Part shown: piece after piece, positions 9,724 through 19,118 of the stretch
Position numbering within the stretch: position 1 is the stretch's first letter
Layout: each line of letters begins with the position of its first letter
Assembly (NCBI GenBank): GCA_963836375.1
Contig: CAWIJK010000001.1
Span: forward strand, 620,001 to 684,000
DNA: 64,000 bases
Direction of reading: 5' to 3'
DNA from: CAWIJK01 sp963836375
Lineage (GTDB): Bacteria > Actinomycetota > Acidimicrobiia > Acidimicrobiales > RAAP-2
Notes under the pieces: generated by a model
Databases searched by the model: none
Told to the model about the DNA's origin: nothing
The model's input: only the letters and a program-made list of their open reading frames with translations
Position numbers and translations under genes: made by a program

Positions 9724-9891
9724 AGCCGGTGCAACCTCTTCTGTTGTCCCCGAAAGGTTAGCGTCGCCCGCAGGGCTCGGCCCGTCGATGGCCGGCCAGG
9801 CACGCCCCGGCCGCCCCGCCCTCCCGTTCGGGTCCACCGGGGCGTCGGGTACCCTCGGGCCACGCTCGTCACCGGCCACCGCCGGCGCCCG

Positions 9892-9976
9892 GGAGGGATG
9901 GCAGAGCGGACGAATGCGCGGCTCTTGAAAAGCCGTGGGGCTCCGGTCCCCGTGGGTTCGAATCCCACTCCCTCCG
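9892..9976 (+). tRNA. tRNA-Ser (anticodon TGA)
   Basis: A cloverleaf with acceptor arm GGAGGGA/TCCCTCC, anticodon stem CGGCT/AGCCG around loop CTTGAAA (anticodon TGA), a long serine-type variable arm, T-arm GGGTTCGAATCCC, discriminator G and no encoded CCA. It is 85 bases long. It marks the left edge of the lower-GC block that follows. Confidence 0.95.
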
Positions 9977-10120
9977 CTGATGGGGGGTTTCACTGTCCGC
10001 TCCCTCGGACACCAAATGTTTCTCTTCGATCCCCGAATCGTCGGGGTGCTTGCAGCCCGACGTCGCAGCCCCTTGAGCGTCCTTTCTCCCAAAATTAGCT
10101 GGCGAGGGGGATCGAGTCCT

Positions 10121-10772
10121 TGCCTACTGGGTGCTGTTTTCATCGCAACGGTGACCGTGGTCGGCGCCACGCCATCTGCCACCACCGGCGCCAGCCAATC
10201 CGGGTCGAACTCTCCTTGGTGCCCCTCCCTTGCGGCGTTCGAACACCATGACTCGGAGAGGACTCATCTCGTTCCCGAGGCCTACTTCGGCGGGACCTTC
10301 ACGGACGCAACCGTGTCCGCACAACGAAGTCGGCTGCGCAGTTCCCGTCGGGGTGGAACATCACTTACCTGAACGCCAGCAGTGGCTACCTGTACGGCGG
10401 GGGAGACGGAAACGAGCAGACATCGATCGGGTCCTACGTGACGAAAGTCAACCCGATCACCCTCAAACCGATCTGGTATCGGCAACTCGTCAACAGCGCC
10501 GCGAACGGCCAATGGGGCTATCCGGAGACGATCGGCATCCTGAGCGACGGCTCTTCGCCACCAGCGTCCCTGCTGGAGAGATCCCGGGCCACAATCGCTA
10601 CGACGGGGTCATCTGGAGGAAGGCCGCCACCGGGAAGCTGCTCGCCCGCTCGCCGAGATTGCCAGCCATCACGTCGGCCACCATGGTGCAGCCCTATTAC
10701 CAAGGTGGCATGTTCCATCCGGGCGTCGCCCGCACCCTCTACCGGTTGCAGCCGACCGCTGGCGGCAAGTGA
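10121..10772 (+). pseudogene. broken gene for a secreted protein (two frameshifts)
   Basis: Three consecutive reading frames give one plausible protein. First comes a signal-peptide-like segment LLGAVFIATVTVVGATPSA and a mature start (TTGASQSGSNSPWCPS... EAYFGGTFTDATV). Then, after a shift near 10315, FPSGWNITYLNASSGYLYGG and SYVTKVNPITLKPIWYRQ. After a second shift near 10548, LFATSVPAGEIPGHNRYDGV and a tail ending RTLYRLQPTAGGK before TGA. Both shifts need a missing base, so this looks like real decay or poor sequence. The middle resembles a quinoprotein/propeller-type secreted protein, but I do not recognise the family. The exact start is unknown. Confidence 0.5.
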
Positions 10773-10962
10773 TGGGGCGTTGATGATCAGATCCGATGTG
10801 TCGCCCAGTTCAATCCTCGCTGCGCGCATGAGGGCATGGTCGCCCCGGGAGATGCTCCCGGTTGCACCCATGGCAGGCGGGACGGGGTCCACCTAAGGTG
10901 GTCGGCGACTTGGGCCGTGAGCACATGCTCGGGTTCTTCGAGTTGACGTTGGGAGGGTACTG

Positions 10963-13080
10963 ATGGGACCCAGGACGAACGGCCGGGTCAGGCAGTGGCT
11001 CCGCGTGGCGGAGACAAGTTGTCTCGTGCTCGGCGGCCTTGCGGTGGTCAGCTTCTCTTTGGCAACTCCCGTGGAGGCCTCCGGGGGCATGCCGACCGCC
11101 TACGTGGCACTCAGCGGCGACAACGACGTGACGCCCATCCCCACGACCACCAATACCCCCGGCACGACGATCCCCGTCGGAACAGGTCCCGAGGCCGTCG
11201 CAATCACACCCGACGGTAAGACCGTCTATGTCGCCAGCTACTTCGCCAACTCGGTGACCCCGATCGCAACGGCCACCAACACCCCCGGAACGGCGATCGC
11301 CCTCGGGAGCGGTCCGAGCGCCATCGCCATCACTCCCAACGGCAAGATTGCCTACGTCACTAACGCCATCGACGGCACGGTGACCCCGATCTCCCTGGCC
11401 ACCAACACAACCGGGACGCCGATCCCCGTCGGCATCGATCCCGAGGCCGTCGGCATCACCCCCGACGGCAAGACCGTCTACGTCGCCAACGCAGCCAGCA
11501 ACACGGTGACCCCGATCGCCACGGCCACCAACACCGCAGGGGCACCGATCCCCGTGGGGACCGAACCGCAGGCCGTCGCCATCACCCCCGACGGCAAGAC
11601 CGTCTACGTCGCCAACGCAGCCAGCGGCACGGTGACCCCGATCGCCACGGCGACCAACATCGCCGGCCCGGTGATCTCGGTTGGGGGCCCGGGCTTCACT
11701 CCCGCCTCGGTCGCCATCACTCCGAACGGTACAACTGCATATGTAGCCCTCGCGGGCGATAGCGCGGTGGTCCCGATCACGACTGCCACCAACACCGTAG
11801 GGTCCACCATCGCCGTCGGAGCCGACCCCGACGCCGTCGCCATCACCCCCGACGGCAAGACAGCGTATGTGGGCAACGACCTGAGCAATACCGTCACCCC
11901 GGTTGCCACGGCGACCAACACGGCCGGCTCGGCGATCCCGGTGGGCAACAACCCCTCCGCCATCGCCATCACCCCCGACCAGGCGCCGACGGCCGCCTTC
12001 ACCTCTGTGCCGGGCTCGCCGGGCTCGCCTACCCACTTCGACGCCTCGGCCTCGGTCTCGCCCGTCGGGTCCATCGCCTCCTACGCCTGGAAATTCGGGG
12101 ACGGCACCATGGCCACGACCACGAGTCCTACCACCACCCACACCTACGCCGCCTCGGGGTCCTACTCGGTAACCCTCACGGTCACCAACACTCAGGGAAC
12201 CTCCACCACCCAGACCTTCACCGGCCAGACGATCTCAAATAACGGGGGGCCCTCGGCCACGGTGATGGAAACGGTGTCCACCGCCGGTTACGACCTGGCG
12301 GGCTCCGACGGCGGGGTCTTCGTCTTCCCCGTCGGCCAGTCGAGCGGCTTCTTCGGTTCGCTGCCCGGACTCGGAGTGAAGGTCGTCAACATCGTGGGCA
12401 TCGTGCCTACCAACAACTTCACCGGCTACAACCTGGTGGGTTCCGACGGCGGGGTCTTCGTCTTCCCCACCGGCCAGAGTGCCGGTTTCTATGGTTCGCT
12501 GCCTGGCCTTGGCGTCAAAGTTTCAAACATCGTGGGCATCGTGCCCACCAACGACTACCAGGGCTACGACCTGGTTGGTTCTGACGGTGGCGTCTTCGTG
12601 TTTCCCGTGGGCCAGAGTGCAGGTTTCTACGGTTCCCTACCGTCCATGAACGTCCACGTGAATGACATTGTGGGGATCGTGGCAACCCCGGGAGGTGGGG
12701 GCTACTTCTTGGTCGGGAAGGACGGCGGGGTCTTCACTTTCGGCAACGCCCCGTTCTTCGGATCGCTCCCGGGCATCGGGGTCTCGGTGAACAACATCGT
12801 GGGCATCGCCTCTACCCCGGACGGGAAGGGCTACTACGTCGTCGGGGCCAACGGTGGAGTGTACGGCTTCGGTGATGCCACCTCCTTCGGCTCACTGCCG
12901 GGACTGGGCGTGACGGTGTCCAACATCGTCTCCATCGTGCCGACCCCCGACGGGGGGGGCTACTGGCTCATCGGCTCCGACGGCGGGGTCTTCGCCTTCG
13001 GGGACGCCACCAGTCAGGGGTCACTCCCGGGCCTCGGGGTCTCGGTCAACAACGTTGTAGGGGCGGTGCCCACGGGGTAA
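10963..13080 (+). CDS. secreted protein: seven YVTN propeller repeats, PKD domain, six GGVFxF modules
   Basis: A 705-residue exported protein. Signal peptide at residues 1-40 (SCLVLGGLAVVSFSLATPVEA). About 46-338: seven repeats of the YVTN/SMP-30-like beta-propeller type, each with AYVxN...TVTPI-T-TN and AIAITPDGKT. About 340-424: PKD domain (SYAWKFGDG, TVTNTQGTS). About 442-705: six modules of about 42-45 residues with GYxLVGSDGGVFxFxxxxxxGSLPGLGVxVxNIVGIVPT. Probably a cell-surface binding or scaffold protein; no enzymatic motif is visible. The ATG has a GGGAGGG ribosome binding site. A frameshifted inverted paralogue lies at 21759-23934, and the six-module tail recurs in the giant protein at 28920-38447. 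Confidence 0.85.
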   Translation: MGPRTNGRVRQWLRVAETSCLVLGGLAVVSFSLATPVEASGGMPTAYVALSGDNDVTPIPTTTNTPGTTIPVGTGPEAVAITPDGKTVYVASYFANSVTPIATATNTPGTAIALGSGPSAIAITPNGKIAYVTNAIDGTVTPISLATNTTGTPIPVGIDPEAVGITPDGKTVYVANAASNTVTPIATATNTAGAPIPVGTEPQAVAITPDGKTVYVANAASGTVTPIATATNIAGPVISVGGPGFTPASVAITPNGTTAYVALAGDSAVVPITTATNTVGSTIAVGADPDAVAITPDGKTAYVGNDLSNTVTPVATATNTAGSAIPVGNNPSAIAITPDQAPTAAFTSVPGSPGSPTHFDASASVSPVGSIASYAWKFGDGTMATTTSPTTTHTYAASGSYSVTLTVTNTQGTSTTQTFTGQTISNNGGPSATVMETVSTAGYDLAGSDGGVFVFPVGQSSGFFGSLPGLGVKVVNIVGIVPTNNFTGYNLVGSDGGVFVFPTGQSAGFYGSLPGLGVKVSNIVGIVPTNDYQGYDLVGSDGGVFVFPVGQSAGFYGSLPSMNVHVNDIVGIVATPGGGGYFLVGKDGGVFTFGNAPFFGSLPGIGVSVNNIVGIASTPDGKGYYVVGANGGVYGFGDATSFGSLPGLGVTVSNIVSIVPTPDGGGYWLIGSDGGVFAFGDATSQGSLPGLGVSVNNVVGAVPTG

Positions 13081-13353
13081 CACGTGCCACTCACCGCCAG
13101 CTCTTCCAGTTGAACCAAAACGCCTAATTGGGGTCGTCGGCTCGGGGTCATATCACCGTCAGCTACCTCACAACTTCGGCTGATTTGAGGTCCTTCCTCC
13201 GCCGCCCGTTGAGCTTCGTCGCATTTAGAAGAGGATGTACAGGCCGTGAGGAACCCCGCAGTACTTTTGCGTCATGATTCGTAACGTCAGTGCGTTCAAC
13301 ATTCGGTTTCTCGGCCCTCGCGACCGTCATTCGCCTAACTGGAGCTGACCACG

Positions 13354-14631
13354 GTGGGAATCGGGCTTGCGATCATTGGCGTCTCGCTCCTCCTTGTTGC
13401 CGCCGTCTCTCGATACCTGACCGGGACGCCCTTCACCCCGGCCATGGTGGTCGTCGCCATCGGCGTCCTGGTCGGACCGTTGGTTCTCGACAGGATCGAC
13501 CTGCAGCCGACAAGTGCGACGGTTCGAACACTCGCCGAGGCGACGCTCGCCGTTGTCCTTTTCTCCGATTCGTCCCGCGTGAACCTGCGGGCACTCAAGC
13601 GCGAGGCGTCAATACCGGTTCGCCTCCTTGGGATTGGCCTTTTTCTCACCATTGCCGCTGGTGGGCTCGCCGGGAAGATGCTGTTTGGCTCGTTCTCGCT
13701 CAACGATGCCCTCATTCTTGCCGTCGTCCTGGCTCCCACCGACGCCGGACTGGGAAGTGCCGTCGTCACCGATACGAGGCTTCCGCAGGTGGTGCGTCAG
13801 TCGCTGAATGTCGAGAGCGGCCTCAACGATGGCATCTGTGTCCCACTGCTGTTGATCTTGCTCGGTGTCGCGGGAGGTCCGGCATCTCATCCACTTCGAA
13901 TCGTCAGCGAGGAGATCGGATACGGGATCCTGAGCGGCCTGGGCGCGGCGGTCCTTTCCTCTGGAATCGTCATTTTCACCAGCCGGCGCAACATGATCGA
14001 TGCGACGTGGCGTCAGATCATCCCGCTGGCCACGACGTTGGCTGCCTACGGCGGCGCTCTCGCCCTGGGGGGGTCGGGTTTCATCGCCGCCTTCGTCGCT
14101 GGCGCAACTTTTGGGGTTCTGGCGGTCGACCACCTGGAGGACGCGATGCGCCTTACCGAAGAGACTGGGGTGGCCTTGGACAGCGTCACCTTCCTCGTCT
14201 TTGGCGCCGTCTTGCTTGGTCCGGAATTCAAGGAGGTGAGCTGGCAAATCGTGGTCTATGCGGTGCTGAGCCTGACGCTCGTACGGATGGTGCCCGTCGC
14301 CCTCGCACTACTGGGGTCACATGCCCGACTGCCGACCGTGGCGTTCATGGGCTGGTTCGGGCCGCGGGGACTTGCCTCGATCGTCTTCGCCGTGATCGTC
14401 GAGGATGCCCACATACCGCACGCTGCGGCGATAGCCACCATCACCTACCTCACTGTCGCCCTGTCCGTCCTCGTCCACGGTTTGACGGCGGCTCCGTTGG
14501 TGGACCGCTACGTCCGCTGGTTCAAGGCCGAATCGGCCAAAGCGACCCTCATCGAGAGCAAGCCCACCCACGAGCATCGATGGCCCCTCCGGGCCACTGC
14601 CGGGCGGGTGCAGCCAGCTCCGAATCCATGA
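13354..14631 (+). CDS. cation:proton antiporter (CPA1/NhaP-type)
   Basis: A 425-residue inner-membrane antiporter with about 12 helices from the N-terminus (GTG start, GIGLAIIGVSLLLVAAVSRY). Family motifs are VVLAPTDAGLGSAVV (ATD-type ion-binding helix) and LNVESGLNDGICVPLL (ES-LNDG), followed by FGPRGLASIVFAVIV near the C-terminus. It probably exchanges Na+ or K+ for H+ for pH and salt homeostasis. There is no C-terminal TrkA/RCK domain. The ribosome binding site is weak (GGAGCTGACCACG before GTG). It stands alone, between the propeller gene and the sulfatase. Confidence 0.88.
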   Translation: MGIGLAIIGVSLLLVAAVSRYLTGTPFTPAMVVVAIGVLVGPLVLDRIDLQPTSATVRTLAEATLAVVLFSDSSRVNLRALKREASIPVRLLGIGLFLTIAAGGLAGKMLFGSFSLNDALILAVVLAPTDAGLGSAVVTDTRLPQVVRQSLNVESGLNDGICVPLLLILLGVAGGPASHPLRIVSEEIGYGILSGLGAAVLSSGIVIFTSRRNMIDATWRQIIPLATTLAAYGGALALGGSGFIAAFVAGATFGVLAVDHLEDAMRLTEETGVALDSVTFLVFGAVLLGPEFKEVSWQIVVYAVLSLTLVRMVPVALALLGSHARLPTVAFMGWFGPRGLASIVFAVIVEDAHIPHAAAIATITYLTVALSVLVHGLTAAPLVDRYVRWFKAESAKATLIESKPTHEHRWPLRATAGRVQPAPNP

Positions 14632-15041
14632 CGGCGAACGAATGATCCCCTGACCGCCAACGGTCCGGGTAGACACTCCTTCGACCACCCAGCCGCCGAT
14701 GGCGGGCCACACCGATCCTTCGCTCCAGGCCTTTTGGTGAGGCTCGGTACCGTTCGGCGTCGCGGTGCGGCACCGAGTGCGCGTGGATCGGCCGACACCA
14801 GAGGGACTCGGCGCCCTTGCCGCCCGCGCCGACTTGCCGCAACGGCCCGCCAGCCTTCCCTTGGCCCGGCGACCAGGATCCCAGTCAGCCGATGGGCCCA
14901 GGTGGCGATGGACACCTCGGTCTCGTTTGCCCATCACAGCCTGAAGGCGACACACGGGCTCTGCCACTGCTAGAGAGGGGAACACGGCCCGGCCGGATCC
15001 TCCGCTCCTCAGCCAGGCACCACCGATGCGGAGAGTGAGGC
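14632..15041 (+). other. intergenic region without a recognisable gene
   Basis: About 410 bases between the antiporter and sulfatase genes. Open frames here show no family resemblance. An imperfect hairpin with arms CTCGGT-a-CCG and CGG-c-ACCGAG lies at 14743-14777 and could be an antiporter terminator, though there is no T-run. The last 15 bases hold the sulfatase ribosome binding site (GGAGAGTGAGG). Confidence 0.5.
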
Positions 15042-17402
15042 GTGCTGATGACACGGAAATTCAACGGAAAGATTGCCCTCGACATCCGGGACTCGGTTCC
15101 CGATTGGGACCCGTTCCTCGCGCCAAAAGCGCCAGAGGGCGCCCCGAACGTGCTGTACATCGCCTGGGACGACGTCGGCTACGGCACGATGGACGTCTTC
15201 GGCGGCCCCGTGGAGACCCCCACGATGCGGCGGATCGCCCAACTGGGGGTGCGCTTCGGGAACTTTCACACGACCGCCCTGTGTTCGCCGACCAGGGCGT
15301 CACTGCTCACGGGCCGCAACGCCACGTCCAATGGCATGGCAACCATCGCCGAGTTCGCCTCGGGGTTCCCCGGTATCTCGACCCGTATCCCCTTCGAGAA
15401 CGGGTTCATCTCCGAGGTCCTCGGCGACCGCGGCTGGAACACCTACTGCGTGGGCAAGTGGCACCTCACCCCGGGCGAGGAGTGCAATCTGTCCGCCTTC
15501 AAGGGTCGGTGGCCGCTTGGCCGGGGCTTCGAGCGGTTCTACGGGTATCTCGGTGGCGAGTCGAGCAGCTGGTACCCCGACCTGGTCTACGACAACCACC
15601 AGATCGATCCCCCCGGCCGACCCGAAGACGGGTATCACCTGTCCAAGGACCTCTCCGACAGGGCCATCGAGTTCATCCGCGACGGCAAGGTCATCAATCC
15701 CGACAAGCCGTTCTTCATGTACCTGGCCCCGCAGGCCGGTCATGCACCACACCACGTGCCCAGGGAATGGGCTGACAAGTACAAGGGACGCTTCGATGAG
15801 GGCTACGAGGCAATCCGCCCGGGGATCCTCGCCCGGCAGAAGGAGCTCGGCATCCTCCCCGAGGACACCGAGCTCACCCCGATCAATCCCCATGGGGAGC
15901 CCACGACCACCGGACCCGACGGACAGCCCTGGCCCACGCTCGACACCGTTCGTCCATGGGACTCGCTCGACGCCGACGAGAAGCGACTCTTCGCCCGGAT
16001 GGCCGAGGTGTTCGCCGGCTACATCTCCTACGCCGATGACCAGCTGGGGCGGGTGATCGACTACCTCGAACAGTCGGGCCAGATCGACAACACCCTGATT
16101 GTCGCGATCTCCGACAACGGCGCCAGCGGTGAGGGCGGCCCGAACGGCTCGTTCAACGAGTGGCGCTTCTTCAACGGGGTCGCCGACACCACCGAGGCGA
16201 CGCTCCCTCATATCGACGAACTGGGCAGCCCCACTTCCTACAACCACTACAACACCGGGTGGGCGTGGGCCTTCGACACCCCGTTCCCCTATTGGAAGCG
16301 CTGGGCCGGATACGAAGGTGGGGTCGCCGACATGTGCCTCATCGCCTGGCCGGCCAAGATCGAGGCGCAGAGCCAGGTCCGACAGCAGTACATCCACGCC
16401 GTCGACGTGACCCCGACGGTCTACGAGCTCCTCGGCATCGAACCGCCCGACGTCATCAAGGGATACTCGCAGAGTCCCATCGAAGGGGAGAGCTTCGCCG
16501 CGTCACTCAGTGATCCCGATGCCCCGGGCAAGACGACGCAGTTCTACGCCATGCTCGGCCAGCGCTCGATCTACCATGACGGTTGGCTGGCCTGCACGTT
16601 GCACCCGCCGATCTCGGGCTGGGGCAAGTTCGAGAAGGACGTGTGGGAGATCTACCATCTCGAGGCGGACCGCGCCCAGAGCCGTGAGATGGCAGCGAGC
16701 GAGCCGCAACGGGTCGAGCAATTGAAGAACCTCTGGCTCTACTACGCCGGCATCTACAACGGCCTGCCACTCGACGACCGGAGCGCCATCGAGCAGGTCC
16801 TTGCCGAGCGCCCCCACCCTGGGCCGGATCGGACGCACTACGAGTACTACCCCGACGTCGCCGATGTCCCCGAAAGTGCTGGCGTGGCGATCAACGGCCG
16901 GTCCTACACGATCGCTGCCGGGGTTCAGTTGGATTCGGCGGACGCCGAAGGGGTCCTCTACGCCCACGGCGGGGTCGCCGGCGGACACAGCTTGTACGTC
17001 AAGGACAAGAAGCTGCGGTATGCCTTCAACTGGATCGGGACGCATCTCCAGCACATCGCGGCCGACCGAGAGCTCACCCCAGGCCAACATGTGCTGGCTG
17101 CCGAGTTCGCGATGACCGGGCCGAGCCAGGATCCCGAGATGCCCGGCTTTGCCGGAACCCTCAGCCTGTTCGTCGACCAGGAGTTGGTCGGTTCGGGCCC
17201 CCTGGTGACCCAGCCCGGGTACTTCTGCCTGGTGGGGGACGGAATCTGCGCGGGCCGCGACAGTGCCTCTCCGGTCACTCCCGACTACGTCTCACCATTC
17301 ACGTTCACCAGGGGGAGACTGGACAAGGTCGTCGTCGATGTCTCAGGAGAACGATATGTCGATCACGAGGCTCAGGTTCGAGCATGGTTGTGGATTGACT
17401 GA
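15042..17402 (+). CDS. arylsulfatase-type sulfatase (formylglycine-dependent)
   Basis: A 786-residue sulfatase of the alkaline phosphatase superfamily that hydrolyses sulfate esters. Key residues: metal-binding AWDDVGYG (Asp43-Asp44), the maturation motif CSPTRASLLTG with Cys81 expected to be converted to formylglycine, GKWHLTP (Lys/His of the active site), and ISDNGASGEGG (Asp-Asn metal ligands). No signal peptide is apparent, so the enzyme may be cytoplasmic. The domain after about residue 600 is a beta-rich C-terminal region typical of long (about 780-residue) arylsulfatases. The start is either GTG 15042 or ATG 15048; GAGG lies 7 bases before the ATG. No formylglycine-generating enzyme gene is visible nearby. 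Confidence 0.92.
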   Translation: MLMTRKFNGKIALDIRDSVPDWDPFLAPKAPEGAPNVLYIAWDDVGYGTMDVFGGPVETPTMRRIAQLGVRFGNFHTTALCSPTRASLLTGRNATSNGMATIAEFASGFPGISTRIPFENGFISEVLGDRGWNTYCVGKWHLTPGEECNLSAFKGRWPLGRGFERFYGYLGGESSSWYPDLVYDNHQIDPPGRPEDGYHLSKDLSDRAIEFIRDGKVINPDKPFFMYLAPQAGHAPHHVPREWADKYKGRFDEGYEAIRPGILARQKELGILPEDTELTPINPHGEPTTTGPDGQPWPTLDTVRPWDSLDADEKRLFARMAEVFAGYISYADDQLGRVIDYLEQSGQIDNTLIVAISDNGASGEGGPNGSFNEWRFFNGVADTTEATLPHIDELGSPTSYNHYNTGWAWAFDTPFPYWKRWAGYEGGVADMCLIAWPAKIEAQSQVRQQYIHAVDVTPTVYELLGIEPPDVIKGYSQSPIEGESFAASLSDPDAPGKTTQFYAMLGQRSIYHDGWLACTLHPPISGWGKFEKDVWEIYHLEADRAQSREMAASEPQRVEQLKNLWLYYAGIYNGLPLDDRSAIEQVLAERPHPGPDRTHYEYYPDVADVPESAGVAINGRSYTIAAGVQLDSADAEGVLYAHGGVAGGHSLYVKDKKLRYAFNWIGTHLQHIAADRELTPGQHVLAAEFAMTGPSQDPEMPGFAGTLSLFVDQELVGSGPLVTQPGYFCLVGDGICAGRDSASPVTPDYVSPFTFTRGRLDKVVVDVSGERYVDHEAQVRAWLWID

Positions 17403-17571
17403 GTAGGGAAAGAGAGCCTCCGAGCCGGCCGCCAACCTGGACAACCTAGGACCCCAGCGCGAGCCGCTCAGCCCGCGGAGACGTTGATCGATCCACAACG
17501 GCGTGGACCGAAGCCGACAGTTCGAGAACCGCCGCCCCGCCGCTCCTCGGGACTGGGACTCCGCCTCGGGA

Positions 17572-18018
17572 CTAGAGGCAGTTCTCGCAGTGTCCAACCA
17601 CGTCGAGAGCATGCGAAGTTGGCTGGAAGCCCTGACTCTCTGCGAGTTCCCTGACCATTTTGGCGACGCTTCTTTCGAATTCTGGCGTCGGCGTCACATC
17701 AATGACACGACCACAAGACGTACAGAGCAAGTGATGGTGATGTTCCGTCAGATCTTCTGCGAGCTCGAATCGTGCGAACTCGTCACTCGTGGCGATTCGC
17801 CGGACCACGCCGGCTCGCTGGAGATCGCCCAAATGACGGTAGGCCGAGCTTCTTGGGACGTCGGGCACTCTGGCTTCGATGTCCGGCAGGCTCACCGGGT
17901 GGCCCTCTGAGATCAATAGCTCGACGATGGTCCGACGACCGGGGGTGTAGCGCAGGTCGGCGCGCCGCAGTCGGACCTCGACCAGTTCATGCATGTCGGC
18001 AACGGTGGTCTCCGGCAC
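17572..18018 (-). CDS. zur: Fur-family metal regulator (Zur-like)
   Basis: A 148-residue metal-dependent repressor divergent from the metal transporter operon. The N-terminal winged helix has LRYTPGRRTIVELLISEGHPVSLPDIEA (residues cited in part) and SSAYRHLGDLQRAGVV. The dimerisation domain carries EHHHHLLCTSCGRVIDV (His-rich site plus CxxC) and a final HCENC (second CxxC) for structural zinc. The GTG at 18018 was chosen because AAGGGAG lies 5 bases upstream. A TTG at 18081 is possible but lacks a ribosome binding site. The naming as Zur rests on the neighbouring transporter; Mn- or Fe-responsive behaviour cannot be excluded. Confidence 0.85.
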   Translation of the reverse strand: MPETTVADMHELVEVRLRRADLRYTPGRRTIVELLISEGHPVSLPDIEARVPDVPRSSAYRHLGDLQRAGVVRRIATSDEFARFELAEDLTEHHHHLLCTSCGRVIDVTPTPEFERSVAKMVRELAESQGFQPTSHALDVVGHCENCL

Positions 18019-18101
18019 TATCGCTCCCTTCACCCTCGTGGTCCCCAAGCCTCGGCTGGCTCTCTCTCGTCGGTGCGCCAAGCGCCTCCTCCCAGGAGAC
18101 T

Positions 18102-18130
18102 ACTCAGTCTCATTTGTAATGAGACTGAGT
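18102..18130. promoter_or_regulatory. 29-bp perfect palindrome, probable operator of the Fur/Zur-type regulator
   Basis: Two perfect 13-base arms, ACTCAGTCTCATT and AATGAGACTGAGT, are separated by TGT. It sits between the divergent regulator and transporter genes and spans the -35 region of the transporter promoter (-10 at 18138). Length, symmetry and position fit a dimer-binding site of a Fur-family repressor. It does not match the usual actinobacterial Zur box closely. Confidence 0.75.
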
Positions 18131-18137
18131 CTTACTC

Positions 18138-18143
18138 TAGCCT
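18138..18143 (+). promoter_or_regulatory. -10 element (TAGCCT) of the znuA promoter
   Basis: TAGCCT ends 6 bases before the GTG at 18150, so the transcript is probably leaderless. The upstream palindrome ends 7 bases before it. Confidence 0.55.
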
Positions 18144-18149
18144 GGCGCC

Positions 18150-19118
18150 GTGACGCCGCGTAACCCAAAAGCTTCAAAGATCTCGAGCATCGTGCCGCTC
18201 CTCGCGAAACTCGCCGTCAGTGGCCTGCTCGGCGGTTTGCTCTTGGTGGCGTGCACGGCGAACTCCCCCTCGGTCGGTGCCGGCACATCCGGGGTGATCA
18301 AGGCCATCGGAGCGGAGAACGAGTACGCCAACGTGCTGAGCCAGATCGGAGGCAAGTACGTCGCCGTCTCCTCCATCCTCAACAACCCCAACACCGATCC
18401 CCACACCTTCGAGTCCAGCCCTAGCGTCGCCGAGGAGGTAAGTGCCGCGGAGCTGATCGTGCAGAACGGCGTGGGCTACGACGGCTTCATGAACAAGATC
18501 GAGTCCGCTTCTCCCAATTCCGCTCGCAAGGTCATCGTCGTCCAACATGTGCTCGGTCTTCCCGACAGCACACAGAATCCACACCTTTGGTACAACCCGA
18601 AGACGATGCCTGCAGTCGCCAAGGTAATGGCCGCCGACCTCTCCAGCCTGGATCCCAGCCAGGCTGCGTATTTCCAGGCGAATCTGACGGCGTTCGACAA
18701 CTCGCTCAAACCCTGGCTGAGCGCCATCGCCGCGTTCAGGGCGAAGTACGCCGGGACGGCAGTGGCGACGACAGAGCCGGTTGCTGACTACCTGCTCAGC
18801 GCCATGGGCATGAAGAATCTCACCCCCTGGGTCTTTCAGGCTGACATCATGAATGGCGTCGACCCGGCGCCCCAGGACATCTCATTGGAGAACGGGTTCT
18901 TCACGAAGCACCAGGTAAAAGTCTTCTGCTACAACCAACAGGTGGTGGACTCGTTGACCGCATCGATCCGTCAGACCGCACAATCGGCGGGGGTCCCGGT
19001 CGTCGGTGTCTATGAGACGATGCCTACCCCCGGCTACGACTACCAGTCATGGATGATGGCTGAACTGGATGCGATCCAGGCGGCGATCACGCACCACACC
19101 TCCACCGAGCACCTGTGA
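18150..19118 (+). CDS. znuA: metal ABC transporter substrate-binding lipoprotein (ZnuA/TroA family)
   Basis: A 322-residue extracytoplasmic lipoprotein that captures Zn2+ or Mn2+ for the adjacent transporter. The signal peptide ends in a lipobox (GGLLLVAC, Cys near residue 36). Putative metal ligands are His in NTDPHTFE, His in NPHLWYN, Glu in TTEPVADYL and Asp in PTPGYDYQ. The third position is Glu rather than His, as in Mn-type binding proteins. There is no His-rich loop. The GTG start is 6 bases after the -10. The stop overlaps the GTG of znuC. Confidence 0.9.
   Translation: MTPRNPKASKISSIVPLLAKLAVSGLLGGLLLVACTANSPSVGAGTSGVIKAIGAENEYANVLSQIGGKYVAVSSILNNPNTDPHTFESSPSVAEEVSAAELIVQNGVGYDGFMNKIESASPNSARKVIVVQHVLGLPDSTQNPHLWYNPKTMPAVAKVMAADLSSLDPSQAAYFQANLTAFDNSLKPWLSAIAAFRAKYAGTAVATTEPVADYLLSAMGMKNLTPWVFQADIMNGVDPAPQDISLENGFFTKHQVKVFCYNQQVVDSLTASIRQTAQSAGVPVVGVYETMPTPGYDYQSWMMAELDAIQAAITHHTSTEHL

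Noticed and set aside
9724..10185. An N-terminal extension of the histidine kinase through the tRNA-Ser region.
   Set aside because: It would be translated from antisense tRNA sequence. The ATG at 9723 directly precedes the PAS region.
13081..13353. Intergenic stretch checked for a small RNA or riboswitch before the antiporter gene.
   Set aside because: No conserved riboswitch core or clear terminator hairpin was seen.
14632..15041. Short minus-strand frames between the antiporter and sulfatase genes, considered as a formylglycine-generating enzyme fragment.
   Set aside because: No family motif; Arg-rich translations typical of non-coding high-GC DNA.
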